Positions 35,601 through 50,600 of a DNA stretch of 64,000 nucleotides are shown here, one piece after another. Positions within the stretch are counted from its first letter, which is position 1. Every line of letters begins with the position of its first letter. The DNA is from Loripinus fragilis (taxonomy: Eukaryota; Mollusca; Bivalvia; Lucinida; Lucinidae), in NCBI GenBank assembly GCA_964019695.1, contig OZ026517.1, forward strand, positions 53,561,672 through 53,625,671, in the 5' to 3' direction. Both the position numbers and the translations under genes were made by a program. The notes beneath the pieces are model-generated. The model made no database searches. It was not told the DNA's origin and was given only the letters and a program-made list of their open reading frames with translations.

Positions 35601-38600
35601 AAGTGATATGACAAATAGTCTAAAGATGGAAAAGTTATGCTTTAGAAACCAATTTTCCATTTGACCTTGGTCTGTTACCTTGAACTTGGGCATACAGACC
35701 TGTATCATCGTGACACATCAACTTGTTATGGTGGATACTTGTGTCTAGTGATATAAAAATACAGCAAAAGATGTGAAAGATTAAACTCTGGAAACCAATG
35801 TTCCCAGCAAATTTTCCATTGAGCTTGTTGGCCTGTGACCTTGACTTGGGTAAACAAACCTGGTTAATAAATGTGACACATCGTCCAGGGACCAAGCTGG
35901 CCCAGAATTTTAGGGAGAAGTGACTTCTCCCTGCAGGACAATTAGGGAGAAGTGACAGTCAGATAGGGAGAAGTTATAGCGCAAAACTACGACATTTTCT
36001 GTCAATTTAGAAGCAAATCAGCCATTACACATACTATTGCCATTTAATGGAAGGAGAAACACGATGCAGTGGTAGTAGATTGTCTGATAACGTCACCACA
36101 GCTTGCATTTGTGTGGTGACAGAATGAAAATGAGTCTCCCTAAAAAAAAAAAAAAAAAAATTTTTTTTTTTTTTTTTTTTTTTAGGGAGACTCCCACTTC
36201 TCCCTGGGTCCCATTTAGGGCGAAATTTCGGCCCCCAGGGCGACCATTTCGCCCTAGTCGCCCCCTAGCTTGGTCCCTGATCGTCTGGTTATGGTGGACA
36301 CATGGGTCAAGTAAAGCTGCCATGTTTATAAAATTTTGTAAAGGTTTACACACATAACCTTCTACGAGTGAAAAAGGGAGAATGATTTTAAATCTATATT
36401 TGCTTTTTATTCAGTTGAAACAAAAGTTGTGGGTACTCATTGGAAGCCTCTCCAAGGGACCTGCCTAATGCCCATCATAACAGTTTCTACAAAGAAATAA
36501 GAATAATATTGTCAACTTTAACTCTTAAAAAGCCAAGAACAACTGCAGCAGATGACAAACTTTTCATTTATGCCCTTGATTTTTGTGTGAGATAAGTCTT
36601 GATATCTCATGTGAATCGTCTGCTGGCAGATGATTCACATGAGATAGCAAGTCTTATTTGCTTTCACTAAGCAGGGACAAAATTAAAAAATGTTGTCTGC
36701 TGTAAATTTTTGGCGGCCCATTAAGGGTTAGTAATAAATGGAAAAAATCTGATTTACCTTCTGTACGACTTCGTGATTCTCCAAGTCGGTTACACCTACT
36801 TCGCTAGACATGTACATGTGACGATTCTTTGTCACATAAAACCTTGATGGACGCAGACCATTTCTGTCCAGAATAGCACCAATATAGCGACCATCAGAAA
36901 AAGTGAGCAAAGCTGAAAAAAAAAGAATCCATATCTGTCTATAAAACTTTGCTTCAAATATACAAATGGCAGTCTTACCAAAAGTAAGATCTGCTCTGTT
37001 TGCAGCTAGCCAGTTACCTGGAAGGAGGCCCATTGAAGTGGAAGATGCTCCTGCAACTGCACTTTAATCAAAACATGACGACGACGGTGATGATGATTTC
37101 TTTACTCCCTACGACAGCAGATGACATTTTTGTGATAAATTTTATCCATTTTCAAGGGAAAATAGGCTTGAAATATACGTGAATCATCTGCTTTCATAAT
37201 ATAATATCTAGACTTATTTGTTATCTTCTAGTGGGAATGTCATCTGCTACAAATTCTTGGTGGCGCATGGTTAAATATCTTTACCTTACTAATGAAAAAA
37301 AAGTGGTTACATTTTGTACAGGTCAATTTTTGCACTTCGGTGACCAGATGAAGTGTCTAAAGTGATGTGATGGCACAAATGTAAACCGCGTAGACCTTGA
37401 CCAATCATCATATCTGTAGTAGCAGTAGCATTGTTGGCTCAGTCCTGTCTTTCCAAATACTAAGGGTACCTCTGGTCCTACAGCTTTAGTCAAAATATAG
37501 ATCTGTTACTCAACTCTTTGCACCCAGACTGCCAAAATTCATCATTAATTGTATGGGCATATTTGGGCAAGCCAAAAACAAATCAGGGACCGAGGGCAAT
37601 TGGACTCTTGAAAGTATTTTCCCCATGAAACAGAAAATATTGTGTTAAGACATTGTAACCTGTTTTAACCCTTAAAGCTCCAAGAAAAAACTGCATCTGA
37701 AAATGTCGTCTGCTGAAGTCGTCTGCTGCAAATAATTACCTAACATTACTGACAAATTAAGTATAGAAGCAAACAGAGTGGGCCCAGAACAGACTGCTCC
37801 TATAGGAGCAGTCTGATCTGGGTCCACACTGTTTGCCATAGAGGCTTCTTAAACATTTCAGCAGACGAGTAAAGCAGATGACTTTTGTTGTGATTGGCGC
37901 ATTAAGGGTTAACTACTGTGATAATTCTTACCTGGTCCATCCCAGGGTTCCATAGCAAATGCACTCCACCTGTAGAAGGCCTTCTTTTCAGCCGGCATCA
38001 GTATGTCATTCTGCCATGCTTCTGGCACCATAGTCATGATAGCCTAGGAAATAGTGTAACCAGTTAACTCTTTGCATGCTGGCTAAATTTCAATCTTTTG
38101 TTGTCATCTGCTGACTTTTTCAAAAATAGTGAGTATGATCAGATAATACCACAATCACAAACCGCAGACAACCCCACTCAACCATCACGAGACACCAGGA
38201 AGACAAATTAAGCAAAGCAACAAGCTCTCTCTTCCTCATCAAGATGATAGCAATATTAGAATGGACATCAAAATTAACTTTCAAAAATTCTTTCATGAAC
38301 ACTATTAGAGTTTCAAATGGTTTGGATCCAGATCAGGACCGACTTTTTGTCGGTCCTGATCTGGGTCCAAACTGTTTGTAAATGTTATCAGCAGACGACA
38401 AAGGTACCCGCTAGCAAGGTAAGAGTGAAAGCTTTCAACCAGCATGAAGAATAAGTGGTCTTACCAGGTCATTGAGGGGATCATCATTTACATTGGAGCA
38501 GTTTTCAATCCATACAAAGCTAGAATTGTCAGAGAATCTGACTATAGCCCCCCTGCAGCACTTTTAATGCAGTAAAAAGACAAGTTTCTCAAGATATTGA

Positions 38601-41600
38601 GAGGAAATAAAATTCTGACATCAATCAAGGGCCATAACTCTGTAACAAATTTGCGGGAAAAAAAAGACAGCTAACAGTCCCAACCTAAAACTTGTCAGTA
38701 TAAATAGTTATATAAAGTTAGGTCATAATTTGTCCATTTGCTCTCAAGATATATAAAATTTGGTGAATTCTGTCAATATGTTCTCAAGATATTGAGCGTA
38801 AACCAAATTTTGATGTAAATCAAGGGCCATTACTCTGATATAAATTTGCGAAAAATAATGTGTAACAATCCCAACGTAGATCTTGTCAATATGAATGCAT
38901 GTATAAAATTTGGTGAAATTCTGTCAATTTGTTCTCAAGATATTAGGCGGAAACAAAATGTTGGCATAAATCAGTGGCCATACCTCTAGAACAATTGTGT
39001 GAAAAATTATGTGTAACTCTTATCAATATGAATGCATATATAAAATTTAGCGAAATTCTATCAATTTGTTCTCAAGATATTGAACGGAAACAAAATTATG
39101 ACAGAATGACTGACAACCCAAATCCAATATAGCACCCCCCCCCCCCTTTTTTCAAAGCGTGGCTATAATAATTACAGTTACAGAGTTATTAATGACAATT
39201 TTACAAGAAATGCAGGGATTCTATCTTGGCAAAATCCATTTAACATAAAAATGTGTTCTACGGTAAATTGATTTTGGTGCCAAACAAATGAAAATGGGCC
39301 CCAATTCCAAATTTATTTTGTCCAGAAGGGGCAAAAACCTGCCTTGATGTGCATGGGCTATCTACATTCATCGTATTCATTCTTTAGCTCTGAACATGTT
39401 AATCATTCCAATTGCAGATCAATTGATTATTTTCTGCAACATTCTAACAGCTGTCATTATCTATTGACAAACACCTGAGGAATTAACCAGTACTAAGCTA
39501 GGATAAATGTGTCTTGCTAAAGGACCACAATGCAGTGACGCTGGTGAGGCTCGAACCCGCAGCCTCTCGTTCTAGGGTCAAGCACTCTACCACTGAGCCA
39601 CTGCGCTCCCCCTCAATCAATCTATGTTGTGCAGATATTGCAAATATGGAAATGCAAATCATATCAAAAAATCCTTACATATTGCAAAATACATAGGACC
39701 TAACATTGGTGCTCATTGTTATTGAATGTGTATTGCCTGGATGCAAACCATAACCAGCCCCGAGGTTATAAAACTTTTTCATGCTCAACTCAACTGAGCG
39801 CAAAATTTATCATGCTCATAAATGTTAAAATGACAACAATTGTTGGCATTTAAACATTTATCAGCATGATAAATACAACAGCAGAGGCTTTGAAAGCAAG
39901 ACGTCTTTATTTTTCAGCATTTTAGTTTTTATAAGCAGTTGAAATTGCATTACTCAGTTGAGTTGTGAAAAAAAGTTTTTAAACTTGGGGCCAGGAACTC
40001 AGATTTTCAAATGATGAGTCTTATATAAAGAATCACAGTACATATGTTACAACATGGCCCTGCTTGTGCAGCGGTATCAGATGGCACATGTAACAGTGAC
40101 ACAAAATGATTTCTATACTTAACCCTTATAATGCTAGATATTTTTATGTACAACATTCCTTCCAAATTTTTATCCAATTAATTTTCAGGATTTCAGTTTC
40201 TTTGCGTCGGTCCCATCAGCAATATTTCAGTTATGTAGAGACAGGTCTTCTTGGGTTGAACCAGTACTAAGCTAGGATTGATGTGTCTTGCTCAAGGACA
40301 CAACAGTGACGCCGGTGAGGCTCGATCCCGCGCCCCTCAGTCTTGAGTCAAGCACTCTACCACTCAGCCACTGTGCATGTATTTACAAGCCGAGTGCAAA
40401 ACAGTGTGGATTCTAATCAGTTGGCTTCAGAGAAGCCAGTTGATCTGGAGCTATGATGGCCCTAGCATGACTGTTTTAATCATTACCTCTGGTAACTCCC
40501 TGCCTCCTGCCATACACAAGAACTCCAGGACGTTATCAACGCAGCCAGAATCTGACATTCCCGCCTCAACAACAGGGTAGAGCATTTTGAGCTTGTCCCC
40601 ATATACACTACTGTGCATAACTCCCTCTCTGGCCGCCATAAGGTTGATGTTTCCACGTAAGGTGTTGATCTCTCCATTGTGGGCAAGAAATCTGAAAAAT
40701 ATACGGACAGGACTTTAGTTAAGCTTGCGTATCGAAAAACTACTTTTCTTATTTCTCAACCAAAACATATGTTGTGAGTACTCAAAAGAACCATCTCAAT
40801 GAGACGGTTCTTTTGAGCACCCAAAACATATATGTTAAAACTGATGGGTAAGAACATATTTATAATTTTACGCTCAAATTTTTTTTTTTATCTAAACCTG
40901 TGAGGGAATGTCATATTTCAATAGCAAATTACTGTATATGGCCTAAATAATCTGTCATGTTAGTTCATGAGATATCTTACACACAAGAAGGTGTCACACC
41001 AACTCTGACAGGATCTGCACCAAAAACAATATGCCCCTCTCCCCTTCGGTGGGGAGATATAATTTAGAAATGCAGGGAACATGTATGTTTTGTTTGATGG
41101 CTGTGATTGGTCGTTAGCTTTAATGGGGAGAAAGACTGACAGTCAGAAGCGCATAGGAGGAGAAAGACTGAAAGTTTCAACAGCAGCTATAGTTTCTATG
41201 GTAGCACTCAAACTAGGCCAATGTTAAATACAGAGGACAAAGATGGATACTGGCTGAGTCCAACAGCTTGGTCCTAAAGCGTCACTGTTTTTACCCCTTG
41301 TCATGCTGAATATTTAATGTACTACACTCCTTCATAATTTTATCCTGTTAGCCTGCAGCATTCCCAAATCAGAGTGGAAACACTGTGGATCCTGAACAAA
41401 GCCAGCTGTTTTCAAAATGGACAAATCCAGGTTCAGCAGGACAAGGGTTAAATACGGGTTCAACCCAGAAAAATGTCCAGACATGGCTGATATATTGTTG
41501 ACTGGGATGTAAAGCATGAACTCAAACACAATAGGTTTATGTTGGTTACATCTTACTGGCCTTTAGTTAAGAGTGTTTTTCTTATTTCTCAACTGAAACA

Positions 41601-44600
41601 TATGTTGTGGGTACTCAAAAGAACCATCTCGATGAGACGGTTCTTTTGAGCACCAAAAGCATATGCTAAAAATTATAGGTAAGAAAATATTTACAATTTT
41701 ACGCTGAAAATTTTGTTTATCTAAACCTAAATCTCAGGTGAGCTAATACCTTAGCACCCAGTGATCTCAATCTTTGCAATGTATGGGTCTTATGGTGAGA
41801 AAACCTTTTCCTATTGTACAGTACTCTTATCTAGTATGCTATCACTACACAAACTAGTCAGAGTCTTGAAAATTTGAATGGAATATGCCCATATCGCTTT
41901 TATACTATCTTAGATGCAAATAAAAATTATGTTGACCAGATAGCATGTATGCTCAGGCTGATCTGCATCTTATTTGTTCCTAGGCAGCAGAAACAGGTTT
42001 TCTAATGATGTGGATAGTCTATTCAATAAACTAATCAATGCATATCAATGTGTCTCAATAATATAGTGAATGGTGGAAAATATGGCATTAACCATACTCA
42101 ACATGATTAGTGCAAATGCTTTTGCATGCGTGTTCAGCAACAGCTAACGTCATATGGAGATTGGGCCACAGCTTTAATTCTGATCCAACAGACCGGAGAA
42201 GCCGGGGATCGAACTTGAGACCCTTGGTTTACCAGGACTACACCATGGCCGCTCCTACCAAATCAGGACTTTAGTTAAGAGTGTGTAACAGAAAAATATT
42301 TTTTTTATTTCGAACAAAAACATATGTTGTGGGTGCTCAAAAGAACCGTCTCAATGAGACGGTTCTTTTGAGCACACCAAACATATGCTAAAATTTATGG
42401 GTAAGAAAATATTTACAATTTTACGCTGAAATTTTTTGTATATCTAAACCTGTGCAAATGCTCTTATTAGTAGATACTGGGTACTTTATGTAATGCAATT
42501 TTCGCACTTCTGATTTCTAATCAATCCAGTGGTGCAATTTCGCTAAATATAATGGATTCATCGTGTGGATGAAAAAAGTCTGCACTTTTTTCAAAACAAG
42601 GTATAGATTTTTGAAAAGTTATGTGCAAAGTGCACTTATACAGTAAAACCTGTGTAAAACGGCCACTCACAAAAAGACAAAAAAATGATTTTCAAGACTG
42701 ATTATGGCTTAACGCAGATCAAAAGTATTGCAGAATGCTCCAATGGGAGCATTCTGCAATACTTTTGACCTTCATTAAGCTACCATTTGTCATCAAGACC
42801 TTTGTTTTGTCTATTTTTAAGTGGCCGTTTTACACAGGTTTTACTATATTAGGTCTAATATATGGCATATGAGTATCAGTAGATAATCTTTTCCCTAAAA
42901 GTGCTACAATGGCTAAATCATTTGTGTTTTCTGTCCTTTTGTTTAATACATGATTTGATTGATTTGATAGTCAACAATTTTTCAGTCATGTTGAGACATT
43001 TCCTGGGTTGAACCAGTAAGTAAGCATCTTGTTCAAGGACACAAAATAATGCCCCTGGTGAGCGACCCTTCGATCCAGTCAACGAAGTTCAGGTCATTTA
43101 GGGAGCAGCCAGTTATCATATTTTTCCTGGATAGACTCTGGTCGTCCTGTTACAGTAACACCTACTACTGGTACTGTGCAAACCTTTGCCAGTGACTTGG
43201 AGTAATATCTGCTATGGAGTAATATCTGCTATGAATGAGAGAAACAACAAACCTTTGTGGATGAGCTCTCTCCCAGCTAGGAAAGGTGTTGGTGGAGAAT
43301 CGGCTATGAATGAGAGCAATATGGGTCTCATAGTCAGGGTCCTGTAGATCCTTGAAGTAGCCCCAAAGTTGGTCTGTATTTAGCTGGCCCTGTAAAGAGA
43401 GCCAAACAGATAAGAACAAAATTATACAGTAAACATATTTGACCTAATGAGACACTATGAACATATTTTTTTCAAAATTTTATACCCCATTTTGAAAACA
43501 GTGTAGATTCAGATGTGCTGGCTTCTGATGAAGCCAGCTGATCATGATCCATACTTTTTTCATCTGAGAAGTGGGCTATTCAACTGAGCTGTAAGGACTT
43601 TTCTTTTTGTGCTAACTAAAAGAGACATGACTTCAATAGGATTTTAGGGTTATCTTTTCTAAACAATAGTATTAACTGCTTAATATATAGGGGATCTTAC
43701 ACAAGTGATCATTTCATATGAAAATTAAACAAAGTAAGTAATGGTGCAAAGATCAGGAATCGATACAATCAAGTACCACACCTGACCCAGGATACCAATG
43801 GGAAAGTGACAAACTCACAGAAGACACCACAAACGAGAGCCAAGAGGTCAGCCCTTTCCCAGCAGGTGACCAAAAATCACATATAAACAGACGCGCACAA
43901 AACATAGCAAACACAAGACAGAACAAAAACATAAAAGATCCACAAAAGTACCGCCTTGGAACGGTCAGTAAAATATTTTACTGGAGGGCTTAAACCGGTT
44001 TAACGGCGCCAACCTCACCCTTAATTCAGATGTGGATCAAGACACATAGATATTTGGTTTGCATGAAAGACCCCTAACTTATCAATGCATCATCTCCTAA
44101 AACATATAAATCAAGATATAACAAGGAGATAAAGCAAGGATAAGGACTCAACAGTAAATTAAACTGAATACCAGAGCAAAAGAAATCCAACAGGTAAACC
44201 CCGGTGGGCCCGACAAACAGCCAAAGCATCAAACCCCTACCATCTCATCAATAGATAAGTCTTTAAGTCGGAACCATCATAGAGTCTGAAGTCCGACCCA
44301 CCGGCGTGCAATTAAAGAGGAAAGCAAAGTTGCCAACCGTGATTGGGTTGACTACCAAGCATGCAGTCTGTTGCAATACATTAATGTTATAGCCAATCTT
44401 TTTATAATGGGAAATTATTTTAATGAACTGCGCTGAAAAATTATTAGAGCCAACAATCTTCTTCAACTTATACACCAAGTCACCATAGAAATCAGGTTCC
44501 GAAAGTCCTTGGCGCAAGAGAGATTTAAGTCCAACTTGGAATTTAGAAATCAAATCATAGTATCGTCTATAAAATTTTGAAAATGTTTTGCTAAGTTTAT

Positions 44601-47600
44601 GATACCGATAGCCTTGTTTAAGAAATTTCAAGCCTTCGACATGTATAATAAATTCAATATGAAATGATCATGAGTGTAAGATTCTGTTTATCATATGATC
44701 TTTAAAATGTGATTTTATCGCCTTCAATTTTTTTAATTTCAATCAAATTTTGCATTGTTGTAACGGGCATCGACATGACATTACTTGTTCCCACTAGGTG
44801 TTATGCAACGTGTGGTCATAACATTATTTATGCTATGATGTTATCCACTGAATAACAGTAACGTCATAAGATAATTTATTTTCTGTTACTTAGAAAAATC
44901 TGCTAGGTTGAAATGTTTTAGGACAAATTTTTTTGAGTAATAGTAACTGATGGAAATATGGCCAAGTTACAGGCGCATATAAATTAAAAATAAATTTCTG
45001 ACATATGTTGTTGGTACTCAAAAGAACCATCTGAGCCACTAGACAGACATATTATTATATGTATATTTAGCATAAATGACATGAGCTTTGAATAGCTTGT
45101 ATATGGGGCCTAGCCAAAAATAGTCAATCAATAGTTTTTTCACAAAATGGATCAGGCCCATCCTAGGATTATTCCTGTATGCTCAACATTTTGGGGTTTA
45201 TCTGGATCTACATGCTTGCTGATAGAAAATATATGAAGTTTATACTTCACGAAACCAGTTGGCTGCTCCAAAATTAAGTGATATTGCTGAAAAATGGACT
45301 ATCCAACCGCAATAAGACCTTTTCTTTTTGTTTGTACTATAGATAAGACGTGACTTTTATGGAAACTTTTTTCATTTTGTATAGTAGCTGAAACAGACTG
45401 CACTCAAGAAGCCTGGTAACCTAATAGCACACACATCCAAGGAATGTACTATTATTACTAATGAAAGGTTTTCAATGCACTATACAAAATGTTCATTCAA
45501 GTGCAGGAAAATATATTAGCAAACATTGCACATCCAGATTAGACTGCTCCTCACAAGATAAGACTGATCCTTAGTAGCAAGAGTAGTCTGATCTGGTTTA
45601 GTATTTCCCCTTTACCTGATCTGTATGCACCTTTGTTTTAACCCTTAATGCGTCAATCGCAACAAAAGTCGTCTGCTTTTCTCATCTGCTGAAATGTTTA
45701 AGAAGCCTCTATGGCAAACAGTGTAGACCCAGATTGGACTGCTCCTATAGGATCAGTCTGTTCTGGGTCTACCCTGTTTGCTTCTATACTTAATTTGTCA
45801 GTAATGTTAGGCCACTATTTTCAACAGATGACTTCAGCAGACGACATTTTCAGATGCATTTTTTCTTGGAGCTTTAAGGGTTAAAAGGAAAATAATGGTT
45901 TTGACTACTAGTCATCTGCTGATAGCCTTTGCAAACAGTTTGGAGCCAGATCAAAACGTTGGGCCTGATATATTAAAAATTCCAAGTTAAATGGTCAAAT
46001 ACATCAATACTTTGTGTCCTCTTTTCAACTTTACATTACTGGGTGTTGTACTTTTTCATGCTTTATTGCTGTCTGCTGATTTTTTCAAAATCAACTTTTT
46101 CAAAAAATTCATCCAGGAATAACATCAGAGTGTCAAACAGCTTGGATCCAGATCAGGCCCGATTTTTTGTCGCGCCTGACCTGGTTCCAAACTTTTTACA
46201 AGTGTAGTCAGCAACAAAAGTCACCGCTTGCAAGGAAAAAGTTAAAAGGGACAGACAATATTTTGAGTGCATAAATAATACGGACACCATTTGAAGCAAC
46301 TCTAATAATTTTGTTGCAGACAATATTTTTAAGTTTTGTTTTACTTCTAGACACCAAATAAGGATGGGTGCTTTGTCATCTTTGCTGGTGAAAGATAAAA
46401 TCTCATTTGCAAGAAGCTACAAAGTTGTTGTCTACTGATGTTCATATCGGCACTTAAGTCTTCACCAAATGCATATCAAGGTACCTTTCCAGGTGATAAT
46501 GCTTTACCAATGATTCATGCAGCTTTTGATATTTAATATTTGCTGTGAAACAGACACCACTATTTCGTGAAGGTTGTCTATGCATTGTCTGTCAATCAAG
46601 TTTCTGCCATAGTTTACAAGAAAGTTCAAGTTGTGGGATAAAATGAATTAGAAGATTTATCATATGGCATAAATGATAAAATATTTGTCATATACCGCCA
46701 CTCAAAAAGAACACCAAGATTGGTTTTGCTTAATGTAAGTCAAAAGTATTGCAGAATGCTCCTGAGGAGCATTCTGCAATACTTCTGACCTTCATTAAGC
46801 TACCGTTTTCCATTAAGACCTTTGTTTTGTCTATTTTTAGTGGCCGCTTAAGACAGGTTTTACTGTACCATACATTTGATTGAATACAGGGAATGCATCT
46901 AGCTTCATAACTTTCTTCACAGACATGCAATGACAAAATGTTATACGTTTCCTGCAAGTTTAAACTGTTTTCACTGAGTGTGACTTTATAATATCAAAAA
47001 CATGTCTGCTTTCTTCATAATGTTCTCTGGAATGTGCTGTTTATTGATTGTTCATTGTAATAGCATCCCTTATAATTAGATGGAAGAAAAAAAGTTTCTT
47101 TTTCGCAGTCAAAGAGGCTTGATATTCACATGAAATATGAGCCTTTATTTTCCATGAAATCAAGCCCAATGCAACAAATTTGTCACCTGTTGCAGCAGTG
47201 CATGGCGCTCAAACGGGGATGAAAAAAGGGACCCACTGTTACTACCTTCACATAAAGCATTGATTGACTTCAAATGGGAGTGGTGGGGGGGAGGGGGGGG
47301 GAGGGTTAGGGGAAGTCATTATGCACCATACCACATAGCAATAACTGTGGATTCTTATAAAGACAGCCATTCCTTGTTAATGAATTGCTTCACCCTTTTC
47401 ATTCTGGATACAAGGCGGCAACACTGTTTACTGAGATAAAAACAATCTTCAGGGTGGAAACACATAATTTTTTAGAGATTTTGAATGGAAACCCCTAAAA
47501 AACAAACTGGACAATTCCATACTTATTCTATCAATATGTATGGGATACTCTATCAGAATGAAAAGGATTAACAGGCTAGCCAACACTGATAAGGTCAGAT

Positions 47601-50600
47601 GACATTTAAAACAGTACAATTGTTAAGGTGCTGTTTTATTCAGCATGGCAAGTATAAGTCTTGGCAAACAGGTGCCAAACAGGTACAAAACAAAAGTACA
47701 AAGCTTTCCAGGTAAAACTGATTTAACCACTATTATTCTTGGTGTTATCCCAGAACAGAACATGGCAGATATAATACTAGCTGTCAAGGAGGAATAAATA
47801 AATTTTATGCATATTATATACATGTAAGAGAATTATACACTTTTCATGTACATATATGATGTAAAATTGCAAATGTATATCGCCAAATTAACCAATGAAC
47901 ATTATGCAATATGCCATCCAGTGAACATGCTGGCCATGATGATACTCTTTGCATTTTATGATTTTTTAGTCGTCTGCTGAGTTTTTTTTCTAGATTAACT
48001 TTTTCAAAAAATTCTTTCAGGAATACTATCAGAGTAGAGTGTCAACTGGTTTAGATACAGATCAGGACCAACATTCTGTCGGTCCTGATCTGGGTACAAA
48101 CCGTTTGCAAAGGTTATCAGCAGACGACAAAAGTGGCTGCTAGCAAGGAAAGAGAATATTGCATAGTCATTCTTTAAAAGTGCATGTGAGGCTGGAGATC
48201 TCTTTATATACTTTCATATCACCATATTTTTGCTTAAAAATGCATAGAATCTTCTACTATGTATAACTCTTATAATGTCAATTACGAATTTACGACTGAA
48301 GCAGATGTGTGAAAAACTTTGTGAATTCTTTCTTCGTATTTCTAAGAAAATTAGGCTTGACATCAGATCATTCTTGAAATGTCAAGCATAGGTTTAGAAA
48401 CAAAATTTTTTAGCCAAAAATTGTAAATATTTCATACCCATCAGTTTTAACATATGTTTTGGGTGCTCAAAAGAACCGTCTCACAACATATGAGTACCCA
48501 CAACATATGTTTAGGTTGAGATATAAGAGAATGATTATTTTGTTACGCACTCTTAACTAAAGGCCTGGTCAAGCCTTATATATAAAAACGCAAAAGAAAC
48601 ACAACTCTTTCTAAAATGGTAGTTCCTTTTTTTTCGTAAAAAAATCTGTCAGCGATAATGAAGCTAAGTACCGTTATTTGCCTTGCATACAACACTAAAA
48701 TCAGACCGCTGCGTTTTATGGTTGGCGAGCTGCAACTAGAAAAGTAAGGCAACCCCCATTTTTAAAGTCACAAAGTTCAAAAATTATGCCTATTTTGCGA
48801 AAAAAAACGTTTTAAACCAATATTGGCTTTTGAAAGCAAAAGGGTAGACAGAATCAAATCAGGTACTCAACGTTAATTTTGTCAAAATGACGTCTTTAAT
48901 TTTTTGCGAAATTGGCCATTTTTATCCAAACGAACATTAATAATCGAAAACTATTAATGTCATCATACAGCCCTCAATACATTGCATAGAAGACATAAGT
49001 ATCGCGACATGATCGAACAAAATGTGTCTGTAATGACTGTTTTAAAAAAAGTAGGTTGACATCAATAAAGAAACGCAGCAACGCAGCGACTGGTAGCGTT
49101 GATAACCATAACTTCCAAACCGTTTTAGTGTTTTCCTTTAGTTAAAGCATCTGGCTTTCAGATCAAGCTGTTTATTTTCAAATCGAATGAGACATCACTT
49201 TTTTAGACACCATTTGTTGAAATAAACTGACGTCATTCTAACATCAGAATGGAAATCGTGAGCAAAACCGTTTTACTGCAAATCATTACTAAATGCGCAG
49301 GAACACAGGATATAATTAAGAAATTAGCCTCATGTGGTCCATGAGGAAGAAAAAGTGGATTTAAATCAGTTTCATTTCTTTTGCGTTTAAGTATATTTAT
49401 TTGGTATCTTAAAGCAGCAGCTAAACTTGAAAATGATGTAATTATGTTATGATGTAATTGTCTGAGCTTACATGACAGACAGCATTCCCTAGTGCAACTT
49501 TAATGATAGGCGGCATCTTTATTGATAACAAAAGCTCTTACATCAAAATATTTGTGCTCTCTAACAAGAAAGAGATCATTTGTAAACTCTTTGTAATTGT
49601 TTAATGTTCTTGTTGAACATAAAAAACTGAAAAAAAGTCTGATGATCAGGAGCTATACTATTTGCTATTTAGACTGCTTGAGCAAATGCTTAACACATGA
49701 CTTAGACTGCTGAAGCAAAAGCTTTTCACCTGAGTTAGACCACTTCAGCAAATGCTAAACACCGGATTTAGACTGCTTGGGTGAATACTTTACACCTGAC
49801 ATTTAATACCTAAATGGGGATGACCAATGGGTGCAAAACACTATCTCACCCAAAATACTCATTTTTATAAAGTTTTGGTACAAATAAATGTCTTCTTGAT
49901 ACATGGTAAACCCTCATTTGTATGGAGCATGTTTAAATTTATTAACCTTATTTATGGTATACATATTTTATGAATCAATGAATTCAGTATCGATTCAGAA
50001 TTGCTGATAAATTTTTAAATCAACAATTTCAAAAAATTCTTTCAGGTATACCATCAGAGTGTCAAACATTTGGGATTCAGATCATTCAAAGGATTATTAC
50101 TGTTTTAATAATTTACATGAAAATATCAATAGGGTTGCGTTTTCTTCTTTTAGAACTTTGAAATCTTGAAATTACTTTTTTGCTTTCACTGACATTCTCT
50201 AATGATGTTGTCTGCTGTAGTATTTTGGAAGTCGCTATAGCAAACAGCGTAGCTCATGGTCCACTCACTTTCAGCAGCCAGCTGATCTGGATCTCACTCT
50301 TCATGTTGTCAGAGCACATTCAAACAACCCTGACTTAGTTTACATAGTAAGGTTACCTTCTTTTTTTAAAACATCAAAGATCACCTTAAGATCAAATGTA
50401 TGTCATTTTGTATTTTTATGTATTCAGATGGAAAGATTGTGAAATCATGCTGAAAAATCAAGTACTGGAAAATTTGATATTTTTGGGTCCTTTAAATATA
50501 CCACATTTGCCATACTACACTTTATTATCCACTTTGTCTTCTGCTGTTGTAATATGAACTGTGACATGTGATTTCCAACAATGTGGCATTTTGACAAGTG

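Noticed and set aside
36093..36357. ORFs with poly-Lys or poly-Phe on both strands
   Set aside because: They arise from the A-run/T-run foldback of the 394-bp element.
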